Shown piece after piece: positions 53,175 through 63,053 of a DNA stretch of 64,000 bases. Under the pieces are notes generated by a model that saw only the letters and a list, made by a program, of their open reading frames with translations, was not told the origin of the DNA and ran no database searches. Position numbers and translations under genes: made by a program. Origin of the DNA: Virgifigura deserti (GTDB lineage Bacteria > Pseudomonadota > Alphaproteobacteria > Dongiales > Dongiaceae). The stretch is taken from the NCBI GenBank assembly GCA_003576685.1, contig QOZR01000009.1:62001-126000 (forward strand), given 5' to 3'. How positions within the stretch are numbered: the first letter of the stretch is position 1; each line of letters opens with the position of its first letter.

Positions 53175-55108
53175 GGGCGCGCCCCCTCCTCGGCCGACGG
53201 CAAGGTGAAGCGGAAGACCGCTCCCCCGCCGGGCTTCGATGCAGCCCACAGCTTGCCTCCATGGGCGTTGATGATCGACCGGCAAATCGTCAACCCCACC
53301 CCCATCCCGTTCATTTTCGAGGTGACGAACGGCTCGAACAATCGCCTCGCGACGGTAGCGGGAATGCCGGGGCCCGTATCATCGACGGCGACCTCCACGG
53401 CATTCTCGCTGTTGAGCGACGTCGAAACCCGTACTTCGCGCTCGCCGGTTGCGGCATCGACGATCGCCTGTACGCTGTTGCGCACGAGATTGAGGACGAC
53501 CTGCTCGATCTGAATGCGATCGACCATGACCGCCGGCAATTTCGTGTCGAAGTCCGACCGGATCGTCACCCGGTGTCGCCTCGCCTCCACGGCTTGGAGA
53601 TCGATTGCCGTCAGGACGATTCGATTGATGTCTTGTTCCCTGCGGAGCGACTCGCCCTTTCGCGTGAAATCCTTGACGTGGCGGATGATGTCGCCGGCCC
53701 GCTGGGTCTGCGCCACGATCATGCTCATGGCGTGCCGGAGGTCCGCCGGGATGTCATCCGACGACATCAGCATTCTCTGACAGGCCTGGGTATAGCTCAT
53801 GATCGCGGTCAACGGCTGATTGAGCTCGTGGCCGATCGCGGACGCCATGGCAACCATCGTATTGAGCCGCATGACATGGGCGATCTCCGCCTGCTGCTGC
53901 TGAAGCTTCGCTTCCGCCGCCTTCCGACGTGAGATGTCGCGGACGAACCCGGTGAAGGTCCGCCGGTCTCCGAAGCGAACCTCGCTGACCGACAGCTCCA
54001 TCGCGAAGGTCGTTCCATCTTTGTGCCGGCCGAGAACATCGTGCGAGCCGATCTTCGACCGCTTCAGGCCCCGCTCGACATAGCGTTCGATATAGTGAAT
54101 GAATCGCTCGCCTTCCGAGGCAGGTAACAGGCGTTTGACGTTGCGGCCGATAATCTCGTCGGCGGCATAGCCGAAAAGATCCTCGGCGGCCGGGTTGAAC
54201 GACAAGATCGTCCCCCGCTCGTCGATCCGGATGATTCCGTCGGGTGCCGTATCGACGATGCCGCGCAGACGGATCTCGCTTTCATGCAGCGCGGCATAGG
54301 CCTGCTTGCGATCCGTGACGTCGAGGCCTTCGAAGATCAGCATAGAGACTTGACTGTCTCCGGGGCCGCTCTCTTCGCGAATCGGCTTGAGCGAAAAGTC
54401 GATCGTGACCGGCCGGTGATCGGCGGCAAGAATGTCGATTTCGTCGCGAACCGGCTCACCCGCCGCTGCCACCGCGACGGCCCTGCGCAGCCGCTTGCGC
54501 CCCTCCGCCGACGCGATCCGCCACGGCACGGCCCAAATCGGGCGCCCGGACACCTCGGCCATCGTCACTCCGCCCAGCGCCAATGCGGCCTGATTGACCT
54601 TCACCACGGCGCCGCCGGCATCGAGCAGACCGACGAAACCGAGGATCTGATCGCAGACCGCCTCGGCGGTTTGCATCATGCCGCCGCCCGTCTTCTCCGC
54701 CCGCGTGGAGTCGGTGATGTCGATCCCCGTCGCAACGCAGAACGCCGAACGACCCGCGCCTTCCTCCGCCAAAACGGCGTTGGTCCACCGGATCAGTCGG
54801 CGCTCACCGCTTCTGGCGACCCAATGGCTTCTGTATGTGGTCTTCCGCGTTTCGGCCGACAGCCTGTTGAACGCGGTCTCGACGATACCGATCTCGTCGG
54901 GCGGCACCAGCACCTGCCACATCACCTTGCCGATGACATCCTTGCCGGCATAACCGGATGCGGATTCACACGCCCGGTTGAATCGCAGAATCCGACCCGC
55001 CCGATCGGTCACGATGACCAAGGCGTCGATCGTGTCGAGAAGCGCCGGCAGAAGGTCGGGACCGAGCAACCCTACGCCGTCGGTATCGATTTGCGCAGTT
55101 ACCCCCAT
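53171..55108 (-). CDS. fixL: FixL-like sensor histidine kinase with three PAS domains
   Basis: From the ATG at 55108 (645 residues) there are PAS domains at about 15-110, 140-235 and 275-390, then HisKA with H427 in IGHELNQPLTAIMSYTQ and HATPase with N, G1 and G2 motifs (VLNLVRNSVQAI, VDDTGPGIP, GMGVGLTICRSII). The third PAS matches FixL closely at HKDGTTFAMELSVSE and TFTGFVRDISRRK, but the proximal haem histidine of FixL (RHDxY) is F336 here (RFIHYIERY). It may therefore sense something other than oxygen by haem, or use H338. No transmembrane segments. Confidence 0.85.
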   Translation of the reverse strand: MGVTAQIDTDGVGLLGPDLLPALLDTIDALVIVTDRAGRILRFNRACESASGYAGKDVIGKVMWQVLVPPDEIGIVETAFNRLSAETRKTTYRSHWVARSGERRLIRWTNAVLAEEGAGRSAFCVATGIDITDSTRAEKTGGGMMQTAEAVCDQILGFVGLLDAGGAVVKVNQAALALGGVTMAEVSGRPIWAVPWRIASAEGRKRLRRAVAVAAAGEPVRDEIDILAADHRPVTIDFSLKPIREESGPGDSQVSMLIFEGLDVTDRKQAYAALHESEIRLRGIVDTAPDGIIRIDERGTILSFNPAAEDLFGYAADEIIGRNVKRLLPASEGERFIHYIERYVERGLKRSKIGSHDVLGRHKDGTTFAMELSVSEVRFGDRRTFTGFVRDISRRKAAEAKLQQQQAEIAHVMRLNTMVAMASAIGHELNQPLTAIMSYTQACQRMLMSSDDIPADLRHAMSMIVAQTQRAGDIIRHVKDFTRKGESLRREQDINRIVLTAIDLQAVEARRHRVTIRSDFDTKLPAVMVDRIQIEQVVLNLVRNSVQAIVDAATGEREVRVSTSLNSENAVEVAVDDTGPGIPATVARRLFEPFVTSKMNGMGVGLTICRSIINAHGGKLWAASKPGGGAVFRFTLPSAEEGARP

Positions 55109-55283
55109 GCCCGCCCTGCAGCCGAGCTTCTTTCTCCGCCTGTCGCAGACCGCAGCGACCCATCCGACAATCAGGTTGGCGGCCCGCTTCGGCAAGGAGA
55201 AGACCCGGGGAACGCCGATCGTCTCCCTCCTCTACGCCAGACATTTTTCTGCAACTTTCTGCAACCTACATCGGCCGCCGCTT

Positions 55284-56918
55284 TCACTCAAGGTCCAGCC
55301 CGCTCAGCCGCCTTCGTGCTTCGGCCAGACAGGCTTGAGGATCGGCGGCGGCATCCAACCGGACCCAGTCGAGCCTGCCAAGGTCGAACGTAAGTTGTCG
55401 GCGCAGCACGTCGACCGTCGCGTCGGACGCGTCGCGTTCGTGACTGGGCGCCCGGCGAGCAACACTCCGGCGGGCGGCGATGCGCGCCGCCAGCGTTTCG
55501 TGCGGCGCCTCGAGCCAGAAGCCGACGAACGGCACGCCGGCGGCCCGCGCAACGGCGGCGATGGCATCGCGCTCCCTCTCGCGCGCCGAAACCGCATCGA
55601 CGATCACGCCATGGCCGGCGGCGAGTGCCCTGCCCGCTTCGCCGCACAGCGCGGCATAGACCTTCTCCGTCATCTCCGGGCTGTAGGCGGCGTCCGGCAA
55701 GGTCGTCGCCATCGGCATCCCGATCAGCCTCTTGCGCAGGACATCGCTGCGCAGCACCCGCGCCCCAGGCGCCGGACCGAGTTCGGGTGCCAGGCCATAG
55801 GCGAGCGTCGATTTGCCGGTACCGCTCAACCCGCCGATCGCGACCAGCATCGGCGGTGCGGGTCGCAGCAGTTCCTCCGCCATCGACAGATACGACCGCG
55901 CCTCGTCGCCCAGCCTCCGCCCGGCCCCGCCGTCCAACTGTTGGCCGGCCGACTGTTGGCCGGCGGCGGTGGCGGCGATGTGCGCGCGAATGGCGGCGCG
56001 CGCCGACAGAAACAGCGGCAGCGTCGCCAATCCTTCCGGCGATTCGTCGCCGACATCGAGATAGCGGTTGAGCACGCCGTTCGCCAAGTCCCCGAGCCGG
56101 CGGTAACGGAGGTCCATGAGCAGGAAGGCCAGATCATAAAGGAGGTCGATGCAGGCGAGGGAACGGCTGAACTCGATGCAGTCGAAGAGCGTCGGCCGAC
56201 CGTCGATCAGGCAGATGTTGCGCAGATGCAGATCGCCATGGCAGTGGCGCACCCGGCCGGTCCGCCGTCTGTCGTCGAGCAGCGCGGACCGATCGTGGAG
56301 CATGGCACGGGAGGCGCCGTCGACACGCGCGATGTCGGCCGGATCGAAGATCGTCTCATCGGCGAGCGCGAGGTTCTGGCCATTGCTCGCGAGCACCTCG
56401 GCCAGGCCGTCGGAGCCGCCGATGTCGAGGATGGGCGGCGAGTCCGCGTGAAAGCGCGCGATGGTTTCCGCGAGTTCGAGCATAAGGGGCGGGGTCAGGG
56501 CGCCCCGCTCCGCCAAGCGATCGAACAGATCTGCCTGATCGAAGCGTCGCATCACCACGACGAAATCGACCGCCGGCCCGTCGCCGTCGAAGGCAAGGGT
56601 GCCGCCGGCAGACCGGTTCAGTGACTTGAGCCCCAGATACAACGCGGGGGCTGTCCGCCGGTTGAGGGCCAGTTCCGCCTCGCAGAACCGTCGACGCAAT
56701 GCGGCGGTCGAATAGTCGAGATAGGAAAATCGGACGGCGCGCTTGAGCTTATAGGCGCGATCCCCCACGAGAAAGACGACGGCACCGTGGGTCTCTATCC
56801 GCTCGACCGCCGTGGCATGCCCGCCATAGCTTTCCGGGCGCGACAAGAAGGCGATGGCTTCGCTCTGATCCTCGGCGATCACCCACGATACCCCGTCGTT
56901 CGGGCATGGCCGCTCCAA
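55284..56918 (-). CDS. bifunctional APH-like kinase / P-loop ATPase protein
   Basis: The 544-residue protein has an N-terminal aminoglycoside-phosphotransferase-like domain (VFLVGDRAYKLKRAVRFSYLDY; catalytic HCHGDLHLRNICLIDGRPTLFDCIEF near 225-250) and a C-terminal AAA/gluconate-kinase-like domain with Walker A AIGGLSGTGKST near 360. This fusion is found in many proteobacteria and mycobacteria, often in hypoxia regulons; substrate unknown. The frame begins at a TTG (56918), with a GTG at 56882 as an alternative. It lies just upstream of fixLJ on the same strand. Confidence 0.83.
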   Translation of the reverse strand: MERPCPNDGVSWVIAEDQSEAIAFLSRPESYGGHATAVERIETHGAVVFLVGDRAYKLKRAVRFSYLDYSTAALRRRFCEAELALNRRTAPALYLGLKSLNRSAGGTLAFDGDGPAVDFVVVMRRFDQADLFDRLAERGALTPPLMLELAETIARFHADSPPILDIGGSDGLAEVLASNGQNLALADETIFDPADIARVDGASRAMLHDRSALLDDRRRTGRVRHCHGDLHLRNICLIDGRPTLFDCIEFSRSLACIDLLYDLAFLLMDLRYRRLGDLANGVLNRYLDVGDESPEGLATLPLFLSARAAIRAHIAATAAGQQSAGQQLDGGAGRRLGDEARSYLSMAEELLRPAPPMLVAIGGLSGTGKSTLAYGLAPELGPAPGARVLRSDVLRKRLIGMPMATTLPDAAYSPEMTEKVYAALCGEAGRALAAGHGVIVDAVSARERERDAIAAVARAAGVPFVGFWLEAPHETLAARIAARRSVARRAPSHERDASDATVDVLRRQLTFDLGRLDWVRLDAAADPQACLAEARRRLSGLDLE

Positions 56919-57001
56919 GCGTCGCGCTCAAGTCAACCGAATCTCAGGACGATTGCAAGCCCGCCGGCGCACACCTTGCTTGAGCGGGCCGAACGGACGG
57001 C

Positions 57002-58471
57002 TTAATCACCGGAGTCACCACCACCGGAGTCACTGCCGCCACCGGAATTGCTGCCACCGCCAGAGTCACTGCCGCCACCGGAATCGCTGCCGCCGCCAGA
57101 GTCGCTGCCGCCACCGGAATCGCTGCCACCGCCGGAATCGCTGCCGCCGCCGGAATCGCTGCCGCCGCCGGAGTCGCTGCCGCCACCGGAGTCGCTGCCA
57201 CCGCCGGAATCGCTGCCGCCGCCCGAGTCACTGCCGCCACCGGAATCGCTGCCGCCGCCAGAGTCGCTGCCGCCACCGGAATCGCTGCCGCCGCCAGAGT
57301 CGCTGCCGCCACCGGAATCGCTGCCGCCGCCAGAGTCGCTGCCGCCACCGGAATCGCTGCCGCCGCCGGAATCGCTGCCACCGCCGGAATCGCTGCCGCC
57401 GCCCGAGTCACTGCCGCCACCGGAATCGCTGCCGCCGCCGGAGTCGCTGCCGCCACCGGAATCGCTGCCACCGCCGGAATCGCTGCCGCCGCCCGAGTCA
57501 CTGCCGCCGCCGGAATCGCTGCCGCCGCCGGAGTCGCTGCCGCCACCGGAGTCGCTGCCGCCGCCGGAGTCGCTGCCGCCGCCCGAGTCACTGCCGCCAC
57601 CGGAATCGCTGCCGCCACCGGAATTGCTGCCACCGCCGGAATCGCTGCCGCCGCCGGAGTCACTGCCGCCACCGGAATCGCTGCCGCCGCCAGAGTCACT
57701 GCCGCCACCGGAATCGCTGCCGCCACCGGAGTCGCTGCCACCACCGGAATCGCTGCCGCCGCCAGAGTCACTGCCGCCACCGGAATTGCTGCCACCGCCG
57801 GAGTCACTGCCACCACCGGAATCGCTGCCGCCGCCGGAGTCGCTGCCGCCGCCGGAGTCACTGCCACCGCCGGAGTCGCTGCCGCCGCCAGAGTCACTGC
57901 CACCGCCCGAGTCACTGCCGCCACCGGAGTCACTGCCACCGCCCGAGTCGCTGCCACCGCCCGAGTCACTGCCGCCGCCGGAGTCACTGCCGCCACCGGA
58001 ATCGCTGCCGCCGCCAGAGTCGCTGCCACCGCCGGAATCGCTGCCGCCACCGGAATCGCTGCCACCGCCGGAGTCGGAATCGCCATCACCAGAGTCACTG
58101 CCACTATCGGCATCGCTGGTGCCACCCGTGTCGCTGTCCCCGGTATCTCCGCTTCCACTGTCCGCGGTGTCGCCGCCTTGACTTCCGTCATCACCGGACG
58201 AAGGGCCTCCGGCTTCGCCGGCCGTGCCGTCGGCGGCGGTGACGCCGCCGCCATTGGAACCGCCGTCCGAGCCCGGCTCGCCGAGAGCCGTACCGGCCGC
58301 CGGCGCCGTCTCCTCGACATAGCGTGCGAAGGCGTCGAGGCACTGCCCGTCCTCCGCGGCCGAGGCCAACTGCGCCGGCTCAAGCAGCCAGCAATCGACC
58401 AGCTCGGTCTCAGAGTCGCCGGCACAGCCGGAAAGTGCGGCAAACGCCAGCACCGTCGCCAGGGCGGTCAT
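57002..58471 (-). CDS. lipoprotein with 59 SDSGGG hexapeptide repeats
   Basis: From the ATG at 58471 (489 residues) the product has a lipobox ([10 protein letters not shown]), a small unique domain ([19 protein letters not shown] to about residue 60, two cysteines), a Gly/Ser/Asp linker, then 59 exact or near-exact SDSGGG units to the C-terminus, ending DSGGGDSGD. Asp at every sixth residue makes the tail acidic and flexible, suited to a surface stalk or calcium binding. The frame extends upstream to 58591. Its neighbours suggest a cell-envelope role, but no homologue is recognised. Confidence 0.7.
   Translation of the reverse strand: MTALATVLAFAALSGCAGDSETELVDCWLLEPAQLASAAEDGQCLDAFARYVEETAPAAGTALGEPGSDGGSNGGGVTAADGTAGEAGGPSSGDDGSQGGDTADSGSGDTGDSDTGGTSDADSGSDSGDGDSDSGGGSDSGGGSDSGGGSDSGGGSDSGGGSDSGGGSDSGGGSDSGGGSDSGGGSDSGGGSDSGGGSDSGGGSDSGGGSDSGGGSDSGGGSDSGGGSNSGGGSDSGGGSDSGGGSDSGGGSDSGGGSDSGGGSDSGGGSDSGGGSDSGGGSNSGGGSDSGGGSDSGGGSDSGGGSDSGGGSDSGGGSDSGGGSDSGGGSDSGGGSDSGGGSDSGGGSDSGGGSDSGGGSDSGGGSDSGGGSDSGGGSDSGGGSDSGGGSDSGGGSDSGGGSDSGGGSDSGGGSDSGGGSDSGGGSDSGGGSDSGGGSDSGGGSDSGGGSDSGGGSDSGGGSDSGGGSDSGGGSNSGGGSDSGGGDSGD
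57017..58078. repeat. 18-base minisatellite, 59 units
   Basis: An unbroken array of 18-base units such as GGAATCGCTGCCGCCACC (plus strand), encoding SDSGGG on the minus strand. Variation is nearly all synonymous (GAATCG/GAGTCG/GAGTCA; CCGCCACC/CCACCGCC), with a few GAATTG giving Asn. All units keep length 18 exactly. Confidence 0.97.
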
Positions 58472-59113
58472 GCAACCCCGGCGCAGATCAATCCGGCGGA
58501 ATGAGTCGCGGAATGGCTGGCGGGCTGGCTTAAGAACTGGCGCGCGATGATCTCGCTCGCCGGATGCGATGTGTGACGGAACCTTGCTCATGGGGCCTTC
58601 TTATGGGTATCGAACGGCGGGACACCCTATTGACGAGACCTCGCCGCAGTTGTGTAATTTCTGTAGCCGCCCTCCTGCGACGTCGCGGGGCATTGACGCG
58701 ACGCGGCCGAGTACCGCACCATCTGGAGCAACACCGGGCGGTGTGATTTGGTTCCTTGTCATGGAAGAGGCGCCGGACATGGGCTGGCGCCATGGACGTC
58801 CCAAGTGCATCTCGGGGGCATACCGGGGGGCGCCCATATTCTCGAGGCTCTCGCGGGACTGTTCTTTACGAACCGGAGTTCCTAATATAAATGCGGGCGC
58901 TTGACCGTAGCGCCGGCTACCGGGCTCGAGACGCGTCACCGCCGAGGGCGCCGGCCAGCGACATGGGCTCCCCCGCTTTTTCGGCATTTTCGATCCGGTA
59001 GGGGCGAATATCGAGCCCCATTGGAGTCGCTGTTTGGAGTCTCAGTGCGCCCGTGAATATGGCTGTCGTAGAGTGTTGAGCAATTCCCTCGGCTGATTCT
59101 TAGGAACCGGATC
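58472..59113. other. divergent region between the repeat lipoprotein and the AAA-ankyrin gene
   Basis: About 640 bases. If the lipoprotein starts at 58591 this is shorter. It has lower GC in places, and a weak TTGGTA near 59128 belongs to the coding region. I see no convincing gene, hairpin terminator or known motif. Confidence 0.35.
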
Positions 59114-62100
59114 ATGTTCGCCGCATCGTTTGGTATTAGCGAGAATCCGTTCAAGATCACGCCGAACCTTCGGTACGTGTATCTTGGCGAAAATTTCCGC
59201 AATGTTCGCGCTGAGGCGAAGCACGCGCTTTCCAACCGGAACGGGATTGTGCTGCTGACGGCGCGGGCCGGCATCGGAAAATCGATTCTGCTGCGCCTGC
59301 TGGCCGAAGACATCGAAGCGGCCGATACGGCAAGCCGGATTCTGTCGTTTTCCTGCAGCCCGGGAGCGACCGTCGATCAGCTGTTCCGCCAAGCCCTCGA
59401 CAGGTTTGAGGGGCAGTCCGGCGAAGGGCAGTCCGGCTCCGAGGCGTCGCCCGAGTCCGCTGCGGAAACCATCCCGAACTTGCCGCGGGGCGGGGACGAT
59501 CATCTCCAGCAACTCGTCTCGGATTGCCTCGCGGCGGATCGCCCTTGCATCCTTCTGATCGATGAGGCCCAGAACCTGAGCGATCACGAGCTCGGCCGGT
59601 TGTTCCTTCTGGTCGACCGCGTGGATCACCACGGCGGCCGCTTGCGGATGGCGCTGGCAGGTCCGCTGGAGTTCGAGGACAGGTTGGGCCGGGCGCTCCC
59701 CGCCGGCTTCGAACGGCATATCATCCTGCGCCGCCGGCTCGAGCCGCTTCCGACCTATGAGGTCGCCACATTCATTTCGGAGCGGCTGGAAGCCGCCGGC
59801 TGTCGGCGCGACGGCCTGTTTTCGGCCGAGGCGATCGCGCGCATCGCCCACTACGCGGAGGGCGTGCCGCGCCTGGTGAATACGCTATGCGCCGCCGCCC
59901 TGTTCCTCGCCGAGTTCGAATCCCGGGATTCGGTCTCTGCCGATCTCGTGGACGAGGCGGCAAGACATGTCGAGCTGGCGCCCGCACAAGCGGAAGCGGG
60001 CGCCCGGGACCACGCGGCGGACGACGCGGACAGCAAGGCTCTTGTTCTGGCGCCGCCGCGTTCGCCCCCGGCGATTTCACCTCCGCCAGAATCCGAACTG
60101 CCTTCCTCCGGGTCCAAGCGATTGTCCTTGCCGGCGAGTTTCGATCGCGTCGATCGGCCGCGTGACCCGGACCGTATCGAGGTGCAGTCGGATTGGATGC
60201 CGCAGCCCCCATCTAGCAGTAGGTTGGCGGGCAGCAGGTTGGCCGGCGACGAGTTGGCGGCCGAGCGGTGGACGAGCGACGGGCTGGCGGGCGAAGAGCG
60301 ACTTGCCGATCGGCCGTCCCGCCCCTGGCTGGGGCTGCTGTTCGGCGCATCGGCCGCGGCGGCGGTTTTCGCCACGCTCTTCGTCCTGTTGCAGGAAGCC
60401 GACCGTTTCCTGCCGTTCCTCGAGGACTCACCAGAGCTTGCCGCCACCGTGGACGGTCCTCCGACGACGGCAGAGCCGGCCGCCCCATCAGACTCGGTAG
60501 GCACGGTAGAGGAGCGCAACGACACCGCACCGGCCAGAACGGCGGCGGCGGAAACGGCGGAGACGGAATTGCCCGCGATATCGGCACAGGACGAGCCGAC
60601 GCCGCCGCCGGCGCCGGCGATCGACCCGGACACCCTCGCCGAGATCGGGCAGGACGGGGTTCAGGGCCGAGAACCAGCGCAGCCGCCGTCCGACGCCGCG
60701 CCGCAACAGGAGCTGGCGGCGAAATCGGCGCCGACCTCGCCCGCAGGCGAAGCCCCTGAAGGCACTCCCTCGGAAGGCACTCCCTCCGAAGGCAAACCCT
60801 TAAAGGGCATCGTCGCGGAGGAGGCGCCGAACGGGGCATCGACGCAAGCCACAGCACAGACGGAGCCGGCTCCGGTCCAGCCCGCCGCACCCGAGGCCGA
60901 CCGCCCCGCCGACCGCACGGCCGTGGCCAAGGCGGCACCGGATCCGGCTTCGGCCGCGCCGCGTGAGCCGAACGAAGGACCGGGTAGCGCCGAGGTATCG
61001 AATCCTGCACCACCAGAGGAGACGCAGGAGGAGACACAGGAGCAGAACACGGCGCCGGTGATCGCCGGGGCACCAACGGATCCGGGCACAGACGGACCCG
61101 ACGATGCGGTGGCGGATGCGCCGCCTCCCGCCACGGACGCGGCAGTGGCTGAGAGCACCGAGCCTCCGTCGCCGGCAACGTCGCGGCTGGAATCCGGGAC
61201 GGACGAGGCGCGAGCCGAGGCGGAGCCGGTGAGCGAGGAGCCGCCCGCGCCGCTGGCCGCCGAGACCACTGCGACGGAAGCGCCGGCGGCGGAAACGGCC
61301 GAGGCGGAAACTTCCGTGGCGGAAACTACTGTGGTGGAAACGCCCACTGTCGAGTCGCCCGACACGCCGCCGGCCGCTGAGGCGGCCGCGATCGATGACC
61401 TCCTGGGTCAGGCGCGGCGACAGATTGCCGATCTCGCGCTCACGACACCCGAGGGCGATAATGCCTACGAGACTTATCAGGAGGTTCTCGCGCTCGCCCC
61501 GGGTCATGACGCGGCCCTCCAGGGATTCCAGGACATCGCCGGAAAGTATGTCGAGCTTGCGCAAAGCGCGGAGCGCAAGGGCGAGGAGAGTCTGGCGCGC
61601 CGCTATTATGCCAAGGCGGCCAAGGTTGCACCGGACTACCCGGCACTGCCCGAGCAACGGACCGCAGCGTTGCCTGAGCCCGCGGCGCCGCCCCCCGAAC
61701 CACAGCCCGAGCCGCAGCCCGAGCCTCTAGCTACGACGGAATCGCCTGTGGTTGTGGAACCGGCAGCAGGGCCGGCGCCGGATGCGGCGGCATCGGGCGG
61801 CACACCGCAGGAAACGCTGGGGCAGCTACTCGCCCAGATCCTCGGCGAGGATACGGCCGGCGCGCCCGCCGAATCATCATCGCCCGCGGCTCCCCCGGCG
61901 GAGCCGGTGGCCCCGGCCGATCAAACCGGAGCGGCGGTCGTTGCAGAACAGGCACGCGCTCCGGCGTCCTTCCCAATGCCGCTCTCGGCGCTGGAGGGGA
62001 CGAAGAATCTGCGCGCGGCGATCGCCGCCGGCGCCGACGTGAACACAACGTTCAACGACAGGCGGACGCCGCTGATCGTCGCCGCGGCGCAACGGCAGAC

Positions 62101-62542
62101 GGAGATGGTCGAACTGCTCCTGGCAAGCGGCGCCGATCCGAACGCCGCGACCAGGGCGCTCGGCACGCCTCTGATGTATGCCGTCTGGAACGGCGATGTC
62201 GCGAATGTCGAGGCGCTCCTGCAAGGGGGCGCCGACGTGAACTTGAAGAACATCGACGGCAAGACGGCGCTGATGGCGGCGGCCGCGAACGGCCACGCCC
62301 AGATCGTCGACATCCTGCTTCGGTACGGCGCCGCCGTCAATTCGCGCACGCTGAACGGATGGACTCCCCTCATGTATGCCGTTTGGGGGCGCCATGCCGC
62401 GGTCGTCGAGCAGCTGCTTGAACGGGGCGCCGACATATCGGCCGTGAACGAAGACGGCGACTCGGCCGCGCGCATCGCCGCCGACCGCGGCCATTTCGAA
62501 ATCGCGGCCATGCTGCGCTCGCAACAGGCCCGCAACCAATAG
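59114..62542 (+). CDS. ExeA-type AAA ATPase with TM, disordered linker, TPR-like and ankyrin repeats
   Basis: A 1142-residue protein. Residues 1-290 are an ExeA/XrtA-associated-type ATPase: FGISENPFKITPNLRYVYL, Walker A ARAGIGKS (50-57) and Walker B ILLIDEAQ (146-153), then a winged-helix-like GVPRLVNTLCAAALF. One membrane helix lies near 405-428 (LGLLFGASAAAAVFATLFVL). Residues about 430-755 are Ala/Pro/Glu-rich and disordered; about 757-855 are TPR-like helices; about 965-1135 are five ankyrin repeats (GADVNLKNIDGKTALMAAAANG). It may couple ATP hydrolysis to an envelope complex. A good AGGA site precedes ATG. Confidence 0.85.
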   Translation: MFAASFGISENPFKITPNLRYVYLGENFRNVRAEAKHALSNRNGIVLLTARAGIGKSILLRLLAEDIEAADTASRILSFSCSPGATVDQLFRQALDRFEGQSGEGQSGSEASPESAAETIPNLPRGGDDHLQQLVSDCLAADRPCILLIDEAQNLSDHELGRLFLLVDRVDHHGGRLRMALAGPLEFEDRLGRALPAGFERHIILRRRLEPLPTYEVATFISERLEAAGCRRDGLFSAEAIARIAHYAEGVPRLVNTLCAAALFLAEFESRDSVSADLVDEAARHVELAPAQAEAGARDHAADDADSKALVLAPPRSPPAISPPPESELPSSGSKRLSLPASFDRVDRPRDPDRIEVQSDWMPQPPSSSRLAGSRLAGDELAAERWTSDGLAGEERLADRPSRPWLGLLFGASAAAAVFATLFVLLQEADRFLPFLEDSPELAATVDGPPTTAEPAAPSDSVGTVEERNDTAPARTAAAETAETELPAISAQDEPTPPPAPAIDPDTLAEIGQDGVQGREPAQPPSDAAPQQELAAKSAPTSPAGEAPEGTPSEGTPSEGKPLKGIVAEEAPNGASTQATAQTEPAPVQPAAPEADRPADRTAVAKAAPDPASAAPREPNEGPGSAEVSNPAPPEETQEETQEQNTAPVIAGAPTDPGTDGPDDAVADAPPPATDAAVAESTEPPSPATSRLESGTDEARAEAEPVSEEPPAPLAAETTATEAPAAETAEAETSVAETTVVETPTVESPDTPPAAEAAAIDDLLGQARRQIADLALTTPEGDNAYETYQEVLALAPGHDAALQGFQDIAGKYVELAQSAERKGEESLARRYYAKAAKVAPDYPALPEQRTAALPEPAAPPPEPQPEPQPEPLATTESPVVVEPAAGPAPDAAASGGTPQETLGQLLAQILGEDTAGAPAESSSPAAPPAEPVAPADQTGAAVVAEQARAPASFPMPLSALEGTKNLRAAIAAGADVNTTFNDRRTPLIVAAAQRQTEMVELLLASGADPNAATRALGTPLMYAVWNGDVANVEALLQGGADVNLKNIDGKTALMAAAANGHAQIVDILLRYGAAVNSRTLNGWTPLMYAVWGRHAAVVEQLLERGADISAVNEDGDSAARIAADRGHFEIAAMLRSQQARNQ

Positions 62543-63053
62543 CCGCCGACGCGGCAAGAATCGGCCGGTCCCGCGCCTTTCCTGCCTTTTGACCCTTGTA
62601 CCCGGGGCCCTGGGCCCTACCTCCAGCGCGAACCGAGTTCTGCCCCGGTCCTGCCGGACGGGAGCTCACCCGAAACCGACGCCGTTCTGCGTCGGGCCGT
62701 GCGCTGCGGTTCCGTCGCGGGGATAGCGCATCACCCGCAAGATAATCCCGAACACAACTTTGACACTCGCAAATGACGCCCGACGCGGCACACTGCCCGC
62801 GAAGTTAGTGGCTCCACCAAAGACAATAACGTGGCTGCGCGGGGGTTCGTTCCAGCCACCCGATGCGGAGACAAGTCGACAAATCGTGACCCGACTGGGT
62901 GACGCGAAAAGGAAAACTATTGCCCGTATTTGTCAGAATGTCACGATATACTCAGGGCAGTCTGTATTAACAAATAAAAGAAAGAAAAAGGGCGATAATA
63001 AGACCAGAGGCGTCTTCGACTTAGGCAACTTCGCACCAGAGGATGTATCACGC
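62543..63053. other. leader region of the acyltransferase gene
   Basis: About 510 bases with no convincing gene. An open frame from 62760 continues into the acyltransferase but has no family similarity and an A-rich middle (62968-63005). A TATACT near 62946-62951 is a possible -10 box. Confidence 0.4.

Noticed and set aside
57017..58078. Possible CRISPR array
   Set aside because: Units are contiguous 18-base repeats with no unique spacers and no cas genes nearby.
56953..58242. Large plus-strand frames reading PPPESL and RNRCRH repeats
   Set aside because: They arise because the 18-base unit has no stop codon in several frames; the minus-strand frame has a lipobox and a unique N-terminal domain, so it is the gene.
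62760..63053. N-terminal extension of the acyltransferase from a TTG
   Set aside because: The 98 extra codons have no family similarity, include an A-rich noncoding-like stretch, and make the protein about 100 residues too long.
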